A stretch of DNA of 64,000 nucleotides from Rhodanobacter sp. DHB23 (GCF_014842975.1 NZ_JACYXK010000019.1:62001-126000), one strand, 5' to 3'; shown: positions 19,276 to 28,983, numbered from the stretch's first letter. A program made the numbers and translations. Notes: a model not told the origin generated them from the letters alone.

Positions 19276-20676
19276 ATGAACGATGCAGGTGCCGGTGCTG
19301 CCGGCCGCAACGCCACCGTGAGCGCGCGTATTTCGCCCGCTGGCGGCCTGGACATTCTTTCCCGCCACGAGGTCGCGCGCCTGCGCGGCGCCAGCGACTC
19401 GGGCCTGCACGGCCTGCTGCGCCGCTGCGCGCTGGCGGTGCTGACCTCGGGCGCGATCAGCGACGATCCGCGGGCGATCCTCGAGCAGTATCCGGACTTC
19501 GACATCCAGGTGCTGCAGCAGGACCGTGGCATCAAGATCGAGTTGACCAAGGCGCCGGCACAGGCCTTCGTGGACGGCCAGATCATCCGCGGCATCAACG
19601 AGCTGCTGGTGGCGGTGGTGCGCGACATCGTGTACGTGTCCACGCAGCTGGAACAGCCCGGCAGCGACCTCGGGCCCTCCGATGCGTTGACCCAGGCGGT
19701 GTTCGAGATCCTGCGCAACGCGCGCATCCTCAAGCCGAACATCGACCCCAACCTGGTGGTGTGCTGGGGCGGCCACTCGATCTCGCGCGACGAGTACGAG
19801 TACACCAAGGCGGTGGGCTACCAGCTGGGCCTGCGCGGCATGGACATCTGCACCGGCTGCGGCCCCGGCGCGATGAAGGGGCCGATGAAGGGCGCCACCA
19901 TCGCGCACGCCAAGCAGCGGCACCGCAACAACCGCTACATCGGCATCACCGAGCCGGGCATCATCGCGGCCGAGTCGCCGAACCCCATCGTCAACCAGCT
20001 GGTCATCATGCCGGACATCGAGAAGCGCCTCGAAGCCTTCGTCCGCATGGGCCACGGCATCATCGTGTTCCCCGGCGGCGTGGGCACGGCGGAGGAGATC
20101 CTCTACCTGCTCGGCATCCTGCTGCACCCGGAAAACGCGGGCACGCCGTTCCCGCTGATCCTCACCGGGCCGGGGCAGTCGGCTGCGTATTTCGAGCAGA
20201 TCGACAAGTTCCTCCGCCTCGCGCTGGGCGATGCGGTGGCCGCGCACTACCAGATCATCGTGGACGATCCGGCCGCGGTGGCGAAGGCGATGGCCAAGGG
20301 CATCGACAAGGTGCGCAACAACCGCCTCGACACCAAGGACGCGTTCTTCTTCAACTGGGCGCTGCGCATCCCGCTGGAGTTCCAGACCCCGTTCCGCCCC
20401 ACCCACGAGGCGATGCGCGGCCTGCAGCTCCACCATGGCCGACCGCTGCACGAGCTGGCGGCCGACCTGCGTCGCGCGTTCTCCGGCATCGTGGCCGGCA
20501 ACGTGAAGGAGGAGGGCGTGCAGGCGATCGAGCAGAACGGCCCGTTCGACATCGACGGCGACCGCGACATCATGCAGGCGCTGGACAAGCTGCTGCAGGC
20601 CTTCGTGGAACAGCACCGCATGAAGCTGCCTGGTGGCGCGGCCTACGTGCCGTGCTATCGCGTGATCACCGGCTGA
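19276..20676 (+). CDS. ppnN: Nucleotide 5'-monophosphate nucleosidase PpnN (LOG family)
   Basis: 466-residue protein of the YgdH/PpnN type, which in E. coli hydrolyses purine and pyrimidine nucleoside monophosphates to base plus ribose 5-phosphate and is tuned by (p)ppGpp. The LOG-family motif PGGVGTAEEI is at about residues 266-275. The N-terminal domain (SARISPAGGLDILSRHEV) and the C-terminal extension match the long PpnN subgroup (E. coli 454 aa). ATG 19276 is chosen because TGGAGA lies 6 bases upstream; in-frame ATGs at 19237 and 19264 are alternatives. Confidence 0.9.
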   Translation: MNDAGAGAAGRNATVSARISPAGGLDILSRHEVARLRGASDSGLHGLLRRCALAVLTSGAISDDPRAILEQYPDFDIQVLQQDRGIKIELTKAPAQAFVDGQIIRGINELLVAVVRDIVYVSTQLEQPGSDLGPSDALTQAVFEILRNARILKPNIDPNLVVCWGGHSISRDEYEYTKAVGYQLGLRGMDICTGCGPGAMKGPMKGATIAHAKQRHRNNRYIGITEPGIIAAESPNPIVNQLVIMPDIEKRLEAFVRMGHGIIVFPGGVGTAEEILYLLGILLHPENAGTPFPLILTGPGQSAAYFEQIDKFLRLALGDAVAAHYQIIVDDPAAVAKAMAKGIDKVRNNRLDTKDAFFFNWALRIPLEFQTPFRPTHEAMRGLQLHHGRPLHELAADLRRAFSGIVAGNVKEEGVQAIEQNGPFDIDGDRDIMQALDKLLQAFVEQHRMKLPGGAAYVPCYRVITG

Positions 20677-20700
20677 CGGCGACGTCGGGGATTGCATGCA

Positions 20701-20729
20701 AAAAGGCCGGCATCGCTGCCGGCCTTTTC
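20701..20729. terminator. Bidirectional terminator between ppnN and tRNA-Asn
   Basis: AAAGGCCGGCA-TCGC-TGCCGGCCTTTT has A/T tracts on both sides. It can end ppnN (plus) and the tRNA-Asn transcript (minus), whose 3' end is 8 bp away. Confidence 0.88.
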
Positions 20730-20736
20730 ATGAATC

Positions 20737-20813
20737 TGGCGCCCGAAGTTGGACTCGAACCAACGACCCCCTGATTAACAGTCAAGTGCTCTAACCGGCT
20801 GAGCTATTCGGGC
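20737..20813 (-). tRNA. tRNA-Asn (GTT)
   Basis: 77 nt including an encoded CCA. The acceptor GCCCGAA pairs with TTCGGGC; the D arm is TAGCTCAGCCGGTTAGAGCA. The anticodon stem-loop CTTGA-CTGTTAA-TCAGG has anticodon GTT, and GTTGG-TTCGAGT-CCAAC forms the T arm. Confidence 0.97.
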
Positions 20814-20824
20814 GGGAGCTGCGT

Positions 20825-20853
20825 AGTTTGTCGATCGGATCGCGGGCTGTCAA
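20825..20853 (-). promoter_or_regulatory. tRNA-Asn promoter
   Basis: On the minus strand a perfect -35 TTGACA (20853-20848) is 17 bp from a weak -10 CAAACT (20830-20825), ending 12 bp before the mature tRNA 5' end. Confidence 0.55.
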
Positions 20854-20875
20854 GCATGCGGCCCGCCAGTCCGGA

Positions 20876-21421
20876 TCACTGCGCTGCGGTGCAACTGGTG
20901 GCGTCCTCCATGCTGGCGGGGGCGCCGCGAATGCGGCCGGTGTTGGAGATCACCACCAGCAATACCTGTCCGGGTTCGCTGCGGCTGCAGAAGCGCAGGG
21001 TGTTGGTCGTGCCGCTGGCGCTGCCGTCGCCGCGGAAGCGCACCAGGGGACGGCCGCTGTCGCCGAGGATGGTGATGCCGGCATAGCCGGACTGGGTGCG
21101 CAACGGGCTTGCGTCGGGCTGGCCGTCGCGGTCCCGGTCGTGGCCGATCAGCCAGCCGGACTCCCAGCGCGTTTCACTGCTGCACTGCGCGCCGTTGCGG
21201 CTGGGGCAGAACAGGGTGGGCCTGCCGGTGGTGATGGCGATGCCGCGCGCGTGTTGCAAGGCGGCGATGAAATCCGTCTGCGCGACCCGGACCCGGTCGC
21301 GCTGGAGCAATCGGGCCAGCGGTGGCAAGGCCATGGCCGCGAGCACGCCGAGGATGGCCACGACCATGATCTGTTCGACAAGCGTGATGCCGCTCTGGTT
21401 GTCAGCCGGTCGCATCGCCAT
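20876..21421 (-). CDS. Type II/IV minor pseudopilin, FimT/GspH family
   Basis: 181-residue prepilin-like protein. A short basic leader ending in Gly (MAMRPADNQSG) precedes ITLVEQIMVVAILGVLAAMA, the hydrophobic N-terminal helix with Glu at +5. A prepilin peptidase would cut after that Gly. The C-terminal GspH-like domain has two well-spaced cysteine pairs (FCPSRNGAQC; FCS...SC). ATG 21421 is supported by AGGAG six bases upstream; in-frame ATGs at 21451 and 21436 are less likely. It stands alone between tRNA-Asn and uvrB, without other pilus genes, and may be a minor pilin used in type IV pilus assembly or DNA uptake. Confidence 0.85.
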   Translation of the reverse strand: MAMRPADNQSGITLVEQIMVVAILGVLAAMALPPLARLLQRDRVRVAQTDFIAALQHARGIAITTGRPTLFCPSRNGAQCSSETRWESGWLIGHDRDRDGQPDASPLRTQSGYAGITILGDSGRPLVRFRGDGSASGTTNTLRFCSRSEPGQVLLVVISNTGRIRGAPASMEDATSCTAAQ

Positions 21422-21573
21422 GGCGCGCTCCTGCATGGGCGGGAAGGCCATGCTAGGGAGGCGTGTTCGGGTGGCCTGCCGTCTACCGGCGGGGCGAAGC
21501 GTCGGACGCTGCTGACAAGGGATGTCAGCAGCGACGATTTAAAATGCCGGCATCTGCCCGCATCTCGCCAGCC

Positions 21574-23589
21574 ATGACCGATAGATTCGAACTCGTCGCG
21601 CCCTACCAGCCCGCCGGCGACCAGCCCGAGGCGATCCGTCGCCTCAGCGAAGGCTTCGAGGCGGGCCTGGCCGCGCAGACCCTGCTCGGCGTCACCGGTT
21701 CGGGCAAGACCTACACCATCGCCAACGTGATCCAGCAGGTGCAGCGGCCCACCATCGTGATGGCGCCGAACAAGACGCTGGCGGCGCAGTTGTACGGCGA
21801 GTTCCGCGAGTTCTTCCCGAACAACGCGGTGGAGTACTTCGTCAGCTACTACGACTACTACCAGCCGGAAGCCTACGTGGTGGCGTCCGACACCTTCATC
21901 GAGAAGGACGCCTCGATCAACGACCATATCGAGCAGATGCGGCTGGCCGCCACCAAGGCGCTGCTGTCGCGGCGCGACGCGATCATCGTGGCCACGGTGT
22001 CGGCGATCTACGGCCTGGGCAATCCCGAGGACTACCTGTCGCTGCGCCTGATCCTGGCCAAGGGCGAGCGCATCGAGCAGCGCCAGCTGATCCGCCAGCT
22101 CACCGAGCTGCAGTACAGCCGCAACGAGATGGAGCTGCGCCGCGGCACCTATCGCGTGCGCGGCGAGATCATCGACGTGTTCCCTGCCGAATCGGAAACC
22201 GAAGCGTTGCGCATCGAACTGTTCGACGGCGAGGTGGAAGGGCTTTCGCTGTTCGACCCGCTCACCGGCGAAACCGTGCGCAAGGTGCCGCGCTACACGG
22301 TCTATCCGCGCACGCATTACGCCTCCACGCGCGAGAGCGTGCTCAACGCCATCGACACGATCAAGGACGAATTGAAGGACCGGCTGGAAGTGCTGTACCG
22401 CGACAACAAGCTGGTCGAGGCGCAGCGGCTGGACCAGCGCACCCGCTACGACGTGGAGATGATGGCCGAGGTGGGTTACTGCCAGGGCATCGAGAACTAC
22501 TCGCGCCACCTTTCCCGCCGCGCGCCGGGCGAGCCGCCGCCCACGCTGTTCGATTACCTGCCGGCGGACGGCCTGCTGGTGGTGGACGAGTCGCACGTCA
22601 CCGTGCCGCAGGTCGGCGCGATGTACAAGGGCGACCGTTCGCGCAAGGAAACCCTGGTGGAATTCGGCTTCCGCCTGCCGTCCGCGCTGGACAACCGCCC
22701 GTTGCGCTTCGAGGAATGGGAAGCGCGGGTGCCGCGCGCGATCTACGTCTCCGCCACGCCGCGCGAGTACGAGCTGCAGAAATCCGGCGACGCCATCGTC
22801 GAACTGGTGGTGCGCCCCACCGGCCTGGTCGATCCCGAGGTGGAAGTGCGCCCGGTGCGCACCCAGGTGGACGACCTGCTCGGCGAGGCGAACAAGCGCA
22901 TCGCGATGGGCGACCGCGTGCTGGTCACCACGCTGACCAAGCGCATGGCCGAGAACCTCACCGAATACCTCTCCGAACACGGCGTGAAGGTGCGCTACCT
23001 GCACTCGGACATCGAGACGGTGGAGCGCAGCGAGATCATCCGCGACCTGCGCCTGGGCGAATTCGACGTGCTGGTGGGCATCAACCTGCTGCGCGAGGGC
23101 CTGGACATGCCCGAGGTGTCGCTGGTGGCGGTGCTCGATGCCGACAAGGAAGGCTTCCTGCGCTCCACCGGCTCGCTGATCCAGACCATCGGCCGCGCCG
23201 CCCGCAACGTGCGCGGCAAGGCCATCCTCTACGCCGACGAAGTGACGCGTTCGATGCAGGCGGCGATGGACGAGACCGCGCGCCGCCGCGAGAAGCAGCT
23301 GGTATACAACGAGGCGCATGGCATCACGCCGAAGACGGTGGAGCGCCGTATCGCCGACATCATGGAGGGCGCGCGCAGCGAGTCGCCGCGAAGCCGTGGC
23401 GGCAAGGCCAAGGCGCGCGCCGTGGCCGAGTCGCCGGCGAACTACGAGGCGATGGATCCGGCCAAGGCCGCCGCCGCCATCAAGAAGCTGGAGGCGCAGA
23501 TGTACAAGCACGCCCAGAACCTGGAGTTCGAGGCGGCCGCCCAGTTGCGCGACCAGATCCACCAGTTGCGCGAGCGGGCCCTGCGTTGA
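21574..23589 (+). CDS. uvrB: Excinuclease ABC subunit B
   Basis: 671-residue UvrB, the damage-verifying helicase-like subunit of nucleotide excision repair. Walker A GVTGSGKT is at residues 39-46. The beta-hairpin [20 protein letters not shown] and GRAARN helicase motifs are present, with a C-terminal UVR domain ([19 protein letters not shown]) that contacts UvrC. Length matches E. coli (673). ATG 21574 ([11 protein letters not shown]) is used; in-frame ATGs at 21463 and 21544 are possible. No LexA-type box was found upstream by eye. Confidence 0.97.
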   Translation: MTDRFELVAPYQPAGDQPEAIRRLSEGFEAGLAAQTLLGVTGSGKTYTIANVIQQVQRPTIVMAPNKTLAAQLYGEFREFFPNNAVEYFVSYYDYYQPEAYVVASDTFIEKDASINDHIEQMRLAATKALLSRRDAIIVATVSAIYGLGNPEDYLSLRLILAKGERIEQRQLIRQLTELQYSRNEMELRRGTYRVRGEIIDVFPAESETEALRIELFDGEVEGLSLFDPLTGETVRKVPRYTVYPRTHYASTRESVLNAIDTIKDELKDRLEVLYRDNKLVEAQRLDQRTRYDVEMMAEVGYCQGIENYSRHLSRRAPGEPPPTLFDYLPADGLLVVDESHVTVPQVGAMYKGDRSRKETLVEFGFRLPSALDNRPLRFEEWEARVPRAIYVSATPREYELQKSGDAIVELVVRPTGLVDPEVEVRPVRTQVDDLLGEANKRIAMGDRVLVTTLTKRMAENLTEYLSEHGVKVRYLHSDIETVERSEIIRDLRLGEFDVLVGINLLREGLDMPEVSLVAVLDADKEGFLRSTGSLIQTIGRAARNVRGKAILYADEVTRSMQAAMDETARRREKQLVYNEAHGITPKTVERRIADIMEGARSESPRSRGGKAKARAVAESPANYEAMDPAKAAAAIKKLEAQMYKHAQNLEFEAAAQLRDQIHQLRERALR

Positions 23590-23591
23590 GC

Positions 23592-23620
23592 TTGTCGCGG
23601 AGCATGGAGTCGCCTATACT
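23592..23620 (+). promoter_or_regulatory. tRNA-Val promoter
   Basis: TTGTCG (23592-23597), a 17-bp spacer and TATACT (23615-23620), 33 bp before the mature tRNA-Val. The -35 box lies immediately after the uvrB stop codon. Confidence 0.65.
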
Positions 23621-23653
23621 GCGCGGCTCGCGCGGCCTGTAGCCGTGCGAACC

Positions 23654-23728
23654 GGGCGGTTAGCTCAGCGGTAGAGCACTACCTTGACATGGTAGGGGTC
23701 ACAAGTTCGATCCTTGTACCGCCCACCA
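23654..23728 (+). tRNA. tRNA-Val (GAC)
   Basis: 75 nt including encoded CCA. The acceptor is GGGCGGT/ACCGCCC, the D arm TAGCTCAGCGGTAGAGCA. The anticodon loop CTTGACA has anticodon GAC, and the T arm is ACAAG-TTCGATC-CTTGT. Confidence 0.97.
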
Positions 23729-23740
23729 ATTCGAATCCGG

Positions 23741-23771
23741 CAACGGCGCGGCCTTCGGGCACGCGCCGTTG
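23741..23771 (+). terminator. Hairpin after tRNA-Val
   Basis: Perfect 10-bp stem CAACGGCGCG / CGCGCCGTTG with an 11-nt loop, 13 bp after the tRNA. The T tract is poor (TCGTTTCC), so termination may be inefficient or Rho-assisted. Confidence 0.5.
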
Positions 23772-23829
23772 TCGTTTCCGGGCCTAGGCAGGCCCCGCGT
23801 CGTCCCACGGGGCCCGGGGCGTCGGTCGG

Positions 23830-24879
23830 TCAGTGGCCGAAGCCGCCGTCGCCCCGCACGATCGCCACGCCGTTGGTGCTGCCGCTGTCGATGGTGACGA
23901 CGCTTTCAAGATTGAAGTTCCCATCGCCGTCCACGCCGAAGATGGAGACGTGCGAGGCCGATCCGGTGCCGTCGATGACCGCGGCGAGGCCGTCGCGGTA
24001 GGCGATGTCGGTCGGGGCGCCATCGAACGATGCCACCACCGCTGCGTCCTGGACGATCTTGCGGCCGTACACGAGGTAGCGGGACACGGAGTGGCTGGGC
24101 GAGTTGGACGAGAACAGGAACGGCCCGTCCAGGGTGACCCAGCAGGGTGCCATCTGGGTGCCGGAGCCGGTGACCGTCAGCACCGCATCGTCGCGCACGA
24201 GGCTGATCTCGTTCGCGTGGGCGATGGTGACGTAGGCATCGTTGCCACGTGTGGCAAGCCCGAAGGGTGCATTGACGTTGGCGGGAATGTTCGCCACCAG
24301 CCTGGCCGTGCCCGACACGCTGCCCCGGCCTGCGAGGTCGACCGTTTCGATGGCATTGCTCTTTTCGCTGATGACGAGCTGTCCGCCGATGACGCCCACC
24401 TGGGCGGCGGAGCCGTCGGCAACGGCCAGCCTCGCCTTGCCGTCGGCGATGGAGCTCACGCCATCCCGGGTGATCGGGTGCGATTCGATGTAGGTGGCGG
24501 TCAGGATGTAGAGATGATCGTGGCCGAAGGCCACGCTGACCGGGTTGTTGATGGCTGGGACGAGCTTCTCCAGTTGCAGCGGAATGCCGGCTCCGCCCTT
24601 CCGGAAGACCGAGACGTTGCCCGACCCGAAATTGACCACGGCGAGGCGGTCACGATCCTGCGCGATGCCGCCGGCATTGCCGGCGACCCCGCCCGATCCC
24701 CCGGTCGGGGACTGTTCGACCAGCATGCCGCGGGTGTCGTAGACAAGCAGTTCGTTGTTGGCCGTGTTCGATGACGTCACCACCAGGTCGCCATTGTTCC
24801 AGCGGGCGGTGGCCTGCGCGTTGACGGTTCCCGCCACCATCAATCCAAGCAGGGCCGATCCAAGGATCGTCTTTTTCAT
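23830..24879 (-). CDS. Secreted protein of unknown function, beta-propeller-like
   Basis: 349 residues with a signal peptide (MKKTILGSALLGLMVAGTVNAQ). The mature part has repeating short beta-rich units such as DRLAVVNFGSGNVSVFRK, DHLYILTATYIESH, GQLVISEKSNAIETVDL and NDAYVTIAHANEISLV. These look like blades of a lactonase/NHL/YncE-type propeller. No catalytic motif is visible. The genus of repeats suggests ligand or surface binding in the periplasm or outside the cell. ATG 24879 is used because AGGA lies 6-7 bases upstream; ATG 24885 overlaps that site. It is monocistronic and convergent with tRNA-Val. Confidence 0.75.
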   Translation of the reverse strand: MKKTILGSALLGLMVAGTVNAQATARWNNGDLVVTSSNTANNELLVYDTRGMLVEQSPTGGSGGVAGNAGGIAQDRDRLAVVNFGSGNVSVFRKGGAGIPLQLEKLVPAINNPVSVAFGHDHLYILTATYIESHPITRDGVSSIADGKARLAVADGSAAQVGVIGGQLVISEKSNAIETVDLAGRGSVSGTARLVANIPANVNAPFGLATRGNDAYVTIAHANEISLVRDDAVLTVTGSGTQMAPCWVTLDGPFLFSSNSPSHSVSRYLVYGRKIVQDAAVVASFDGAPTDIAYRDGLAAVIDGTGSASHVSIFGVDGDGNFNLESVVTIDSGSTNGVAIVRGDGGFGH

Positions 24880-25177
24880 GGTCATTCCTCGTTATGGGCA
24901 TGGGTATGCGGCAACAGGCGTTGCCGCGACAAATCGCCACCAATGACCGCGCGCGCTGGTCACTGCTTATTCGAATGGCCTGCCTTGTTGGTTACATCGC
25001 GGTGTTCGGGAAGTCGGCGATCGCAAGGAGGCGGCGTGATGCCGGGCGCGAGGCGATGCACGCCGGAGCCGGGCGATTGGCCGGGGCCCGGCACGAATTC
25101 GATCCTGTGCCGTCCACCGGATACCATGCAGCGGCGCGGACTCTGCCCCGCGCCTTTCTTTTTGCCGGGGTGCTGCG

Positions 25178-25627
25178 ATGGTCTACCTGTGGGTCAAGAG
25201 CTTCCACGTGCTGTTCGTGATCGCCTGGATGGCCACGGTGTTCTACCTGCCGCGCATCCTGGTGAACCTGGCCGAGGCCGGCGACGAGCCCGCGGTGAAG
25301 GCGCGTTTGCTGCTGATGGGGCGGCGGCTGTACAGGTTCGGCCACAACATGTTCGGCATCGCCTTCCTGTTCGGCCTGACGTTGTGGCAAGGGTGGCGGG
25401 TGTTCCCGTCGAAGTTGCCGGACGTGACCGCGGGCCTGCACTGGATCGACGCCAAGCTCACCCTGGTGGCCGTGTTGCTGGCCTATTTCGTGTGGGCGGG
25501 CCGCATGCTCAAGCGCTGCGAGCGGGGCGCGGCGCTGCCATCCGCGAAGGCGCTGCGCTTGCTCAACGAACTGCCCGTGCTGTTGCTGCTGGGCGTGATC
25601 TTCCTGGTGCTGGCCAAGCCTTTCTAG
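25178..25627 (+). CDS. hemJ: Protoporphyrinogen oxidase HemJ / CopD-like membrane protein
   Basis: 149 residues with four membrane helices. The N-terminal WVKSFHVLFVIAWMATVFYLPRILV has the conserved His and the YLPR motif of HemJ (UPF0093). A conserved Lys follows in LHWIDAKLTLV. HemJ oxidises protoporphyrinogen IX to protoporphyrin IX in heme synthesis in bacteria lacking HemG/HemY. Relatives are often labelled CopD; the YLPR and WxDAKL motifs favour HemJ. It is a single gene with nearly 300 bp of non-coding sequence upstream, in which I see only short unconvincing hairpins, and a GTAG repeat downstream. Confidence 0.75.
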   Translation: MVYLWVKSFHVLFVIAWMATVFYLPRILVNLAEAGDEPAVKARLLLMGRRLYRFGHNMFGIAFLFGLTLWQGWRVFPSKLPDVTAGLHWIDAKLTLVAVLLAYFVWAGRMLKRCERGAALPSAKALRLLNELPVLLLLGVIFLVLAKPF

Positions 25628-25638
25628 CCTCGATCCAC

Positions 25639-25714
25639 GTAGGCGCACCCTGTGCGCGATGGCTCTGTGCTTCGATCGGAGCGCGAGGCCATCGCGCACA
25701 GGGTGCGCTCCTAC
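25639..25714. repeat. GTAG-bounded inverted repeat (REP-like), copy 1
   Basis: 76 bp starting GTAGG and ending CCTAC. The arms (CGCACCCTGTGCGCGATGGC and its complement) are inverted, with a two-base deletion (AG) in the left arm, around about 28 bp. A close relative lies at 55583-55661. This resembles GTAG-type REP elements (SMAG) described in Stenotrophomonas and mobilised by RAYT transposases; no RAYT gene is in the window. Confidence 0.85.
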
Positions 25715-25733
25715 ACGGGCCGTCGCTGTCTGG

Positions 25734-26741
25734 TCAGCGCTTGAAGTAGTCGCGGTACCACGCCACGAAGCGCGCCACGCCTTCCTCGATCGAGGTGTCC
25801 GGCGCGTAGCCCACGTCGCGCCGCAGCGCCGAAACGTCGGCCCAGGTGTCCGGTACGTCGCCCGGCTGCATCGGCAGCAGGTTCTTCTCCACCGTGCGGC
25901 CCAGGTGTTGCTCGAGCAGCTCGATGAACCGCAGCAACTGCACCGGCTGGTCGTTGCCGATGTTGTAGACGCGGTAGGGCGCGTTCGATGTGCCGGGGTT
26001 CGGCGACTTCGCGTCGTAGGCCGGGTCGGGCGTGGCCGGGTGGTCGAGCGTGCGGATCACGCCTTCCACGATGTCGTCGACGTAGGTGAAGTCGCGGCTG
26101 TGGTTGCCGAAGTTGAACACGTCGATGGCCTCGCCGCGGCTGATGCGGTCGGCGAACAGCATCGGCGACATGTCCGGCCGCCCCCACGGCCCGTACACGG
26201 TGAAGAAGCGCAGGCCGGTGGTGGGCAGGCTGTAGAGATGGCTGTAGCTGTGCGCCATCAGTTCGTTGGCCTTCTTCGTCGCGGCGTACAGGCTCACTGG
26301 GTGGTCCACGGCGTCTTCCACCGCGAACGGCAGCTTGCGGTTGTCGCCATAGACCGAACTGGACGAGGCATAGACCAGGTGCCCGACGCCGCCATGGCGG
26401 CAGGCTTCGAGGATGTTGCCGAAGCCGACCAGGTTGCTCTGCACGTAGGCCTGCGGGTTCTGCAGCGAATAGCGCACGCCGGCCTGCGCGGCCAGGTTCA
26501 CCACGCGCTGCGGCTCGAAGCGGGCGAAGGCGTCGTTCACCGCGGCGGCGTCGGCCAGGTCGGCGCGGCGATGGGCGTAGCCGGCGTGGTTGGCGAAGCG
26601 GGCGAGTCGCGCTTCCTTCAGTGCCGGGTCGTAGTAGTCGTTGTGGTTGTCGATGCCCAGCACTTCGTCGCCGCGTGCCAGCAGGCGTTCGGCCAGCGCG
26701 GCGCCGATGAAGCCGGCGGTGCCGGTGACGAGGATGCGCAT
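25734..26741 (-). CDS. NAD-dependent UDP-sugar epimerase (UDP-glucuronate 4-epimerase type)
   Basis: 335-residue extended SDR. The Rossmann motif GTAGFIG is near the N-terminus, the catalytic triad segment is SSSSVYG and YAATKKANE, and GLRFFTVYGPWGRPDM is a typical UDP-glucuronate 4-epimerase segment. The likely product is UDP-galacturonate for polysaccharide or LPS. ATG 26741 begins MRILVTGTAGFIG; a longer start at 26789 is not needed. No other sugar gene adjoins it, so the pathway is inferred from the family only. Confidence 0.85.
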   Translation of the reverse strand: MRILVTGTAGFIGAALAERLLARGDEVLGIDNHNDYYDPALKEARLARFANHAGYAHRRADLADAAAVNDAFARFEPQRVVNLAAQAGVRYSLQNPQAYVQSNLVGFGNILEACRHGGVGHLVYASSSSVYGDNRKLPFAVEDAVDHPVSLYAATKKANELMAHSYSHLYSLPTTGLRFFTVYGPWGRPDMSPMLFADRISRGEAIDVFNFGNHSRDFTYVDDIVEGVIRTLDHPATPDPAYDAKSPNPGTSNAPYRVYNIGNDQPVQLLRFIELLEQHLGRTVEKNLLPMQPGDVPDTWADVSALRRDVGYAPDTSIEEGVARFVAWYRDYFKR

Positions 26742-26884
26742 GGCGGGTTCCTTCGCGGGGGAGGGCGGCATTGTAGCGGCTGCGATCACGGCTCGATTGA
26801 CGGCGCGTGCGGCGCTAGACTACGTTTCCGCTAACTTTCCAGAGCCAAGGTGGCCCGTGCGCAAGCGCCGGCCGAGTGTGCGAC

Positions 26885-26911
26885 ATGTCCACTACCAATC
26901 GCCCACGTTGA
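26885..26911 (+). promoter_or_regulatory. Candidate thrS leader peptide
   Basis: The 321-bp gap before thrS contains an 8-codon [11 protein letters not shown], with consecutive ACT ACC threonine codons. It is followed 26 bp later by an intrinsic terminator. CAAGGTG (26846-26852) can pair with CACCTTG (26927-26933), and CCTT (26929-26932) with AAGG (26938-26941), so alternative folds that break the terminator are possible. The ribosome binding site is weak. This may be Thr-tRNA-sensing attenuation, but two codons could be chance. Confidence 0.3.
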
Positions 26912-26937
26912 AACCTCGCCGAGCCTCACCTTGTTGA

Positions 26938-26963
26938 AAGGGCGCTGCGGCGCCCTTGCTTTT
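26938..26963 (+). terminator. Terminator (possible attenuator) upstream of thrS
   Basis: Perfect 8-bp stem AAGGGCGC-TGCG-GCGCCCTT followed by GCTTTTG, 99 bp before the thrS start and not adjacent to any plus-strand gene end. This suggests attenuation of the thrS transcript. Confidence 0.65.
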
Positions 26964-27062
26964 GTCCGCCATCCGGGCGGACGGCGGCAAAACCGGCCAG
27001 CAGTGGCCGGGCTCCCAAATGAAAAGCGGCGCCGTATCGAAGCGTCGCAGCAGGAACAAGCC

Positions 27063-28964
27063 ATGATCGAAATCACGCTACCCGACGGCAGCAAGCGCCC
27101 GTTCGACCACCCCGTGTCCGTGCAGGACGTGGCCGCCTCCATCGGCGCCGGCCTGGCCAAGGCCACCCTCGCCGGCAAGGTGGACGGCAAGCTGGTGGAT
27201 GCCAGCTTCCCCATCGACCATGACGCCAGCCTGGAAATCGTCACCGAGAAAAGCCCGGAGGCGCTGGAAATCCTGCGCCATTCCACCGCGCACCTGCTGG
27301 CGCAGGCCGTGCAGCGCCTGTATCCGGGCGCGCAGGTCACGATCGGCCCGGTGATCGACAACGGCTTCTACTACGACTTCGCCTACGAGCGCCCGTTCAC
27401 GCCCGACGACCTGGCGAAGATCGAGGCGGAGATGGAAAAGATCGTCAAGGAGGCGCTGCCGGTGACGCGCAGCGTGAAGTCGCGCGACGACGCGGTGGCG
27501 TTCTTCCGCGGGCTGGGCGAAAACTACAAGGCCGAGATCATCGAAAGCATCCCGGCCAACGAGGCGCTGTCGCTCTACACGCAGGGCGAGTTCACCGATC
27601 TGTGCCGCGGCCCGCACGTGCCGAACACGGGCAGGTTGCGCGCGTTCAAGCTGATGAAGGTGGCTGGTGCCTATTGGCGCGGCGATTCCAACAACGCGAT
27701 GCTGACGCGCATCTACGGCACGGCGTGGTTGAACGACAAGGATCTGAAGGCCTGGCTGCACCAGCTGGAAGAGGCCGAGAAGCGCGACCACCGCAAGATC
27801 GGCAAGGCGCTCGACCTGTTCCACCAGCAGGAGGAAGGCCCGGGCATGGTGTTCTGGCACCCGCGCGGCTGGGCGATCTGGCAGCAGGTGGAGCAGTACA
27901 TGCGCGGCGTGTACAGGAAGAGCGGCTACCAGGAAGTGCGCTGCCCGCAGGTACTGGACGTGTCGCTGTGGAAGAAGTCCGGCCACTGGGACAACTACCA
28001 GGAGAACATGTTCTTCACCGAGTCGGAGAAGCACACGTTCGCGCTGAAGCCGATGAACTGCCCGGGCCACATCCAGGTGTTCAACACCGGCCTGCACAGC
28101 TACCGCGACCTGCCGGTCCGCTACGGCGAATTCGGCGGCTGCCACCGCAACGAGCCGTCCGGCGCCCTGCACGGCATCATGCGCGTGCGCGCGTTCACGC
28201 AGGACGACGGCCACATCTTCTGCACGCCCGAGCAGATCGAGCCGGAAGTGACGGCCTTCCACGCCCAGGCGATGAAGGTCTACACGGACTTCGGCTTCGA
28301 CAACATCGCGCTGAAGATCGCGCTGCGTCCGGACAAGCGCATCGGCGCCGAGGAAGTGTGGGACAAGGCCGAGGCCGCGCTGCGTTCCGCGCTGCGCGCC
28401 GCCGGCGTCGAGTGGGAGGAGCTGCCGGGCGAGGGCGCCTTCTACGGCCCCAAGATCGAGTACCACATGAAGGACTCGATTGGCCGCGCCTGGCAGGTCG
28501 GCACGATGCAGGTGGATTTCATGATGCCCGAGCGCCTCGGCGCCGAGTACGTGGACGAACACAGCCAGCGCCAGCACCCGGTGATGCTGCACCGGGCCAT
28601 CGTGGGCTCGATGGAGCGCTTCATCGGCATCCTGATCGAGCACCACGCCGGCCTGCTGCCGCCGTGGCTGGCCCCGGTGCAGGCGATGGTGTTCAGCATC
28701 ACCGACGCCCAGGCCGGTTACGTCCGCGAGGTCACGCAAACCCTTGTCGACAAAGGCTTCCGGGTCGAGGCGGATTTGCGCAACGAGAAGGTCGGCTATA
28801 AAATCCGCGAGCATACGTTGCAGAAAGTGCCCTACCTGCTTGTCGTCGGAGATCGCGAGAAGGAGTCCGGGGCGGTTTCCGTGCGTACCCGTTCGGGCGA
28901 AGACCTGGGCAGCATGCCGCTGGCCAGCTTCATCGAGCGCCTGGAGGCCGAAACGCGGCGCTGA
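27063..28964 (+). CDS. thrS: Threonyl-tRNA synthetase
   Basis: 633-residue ThrRS. An N-terminal TGS domain ([17 protein letters not shown]) is followed by an editing domain with [11 protein letters not shown], and a class II catalytic core with the zinc ligand region MNCPGH. Motif 2 is [25 protein letters not shown] (abridged here to its start and end residues, about 355-380), and the C-terminal anticodon-binding domain follows. ATG 27063 follows CAGGAACAAGCC. It heads the translation cluster thrS-infC-rpmI-rplT-pheST-ihfA, as in other gammaproteobacteria. Confidence 0.97.
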   Translation: MIEITLPDGSKRPFDHPVSVQDVAASIGAGLAKATLAGKVDGKLVDASFPIDHDASLEIVTEKSPEALEILRHSTAHLLAQAVQRLYPGAQVTIGPVIDNGFYYDFAYERPFTPDDLAKIEAEMEKIVKEALPVTRSVKSRDDAVAFFRGLGENYKAEIIESIPANEALSLYTQGEFTDLCRGPHVPNTGRLRAFKLMKVAGAYWRGDSNNAMLTRIYGTAWLNDKDLKAWLHQLEEAEKRDHRKIGKALDLFHQQEEGPGMVFWHPRGWAIWQQVEQYMRGVYRKSGYQEVRCPQVLDVSLWKKSGHWDNYQENMFFTESEKHTFALKPMNCPGHIQVFNTGLHSYRDLPVRYGEFGGCHRNEPSGALHGIMRVRAFTQDDGHIFCTPEQIEPEVTAFHAQAMKVYTDFGFDNIALKIALRPDKRIGAEEVWDKAEAALRSALRAAGVEWEELPGEGAFYGPKIEYHMKDSIGRAWQVGTMQVDFMMPERLGAEYVDEHSQRQHPVMLHRAIVGSMERFIGILIEHHAGLLPPWLAPVQAMVFSITDAQAGYVREVTQTLVDKGFRVEADLRNEKVGYKIREHTLQKVPYLLVVGDREKESGAVSVRTRSGEDLGSMPLASFIERLEAETRR

Positions 28965-28983
28965 TGCCGCGTTGGCCAACTGG

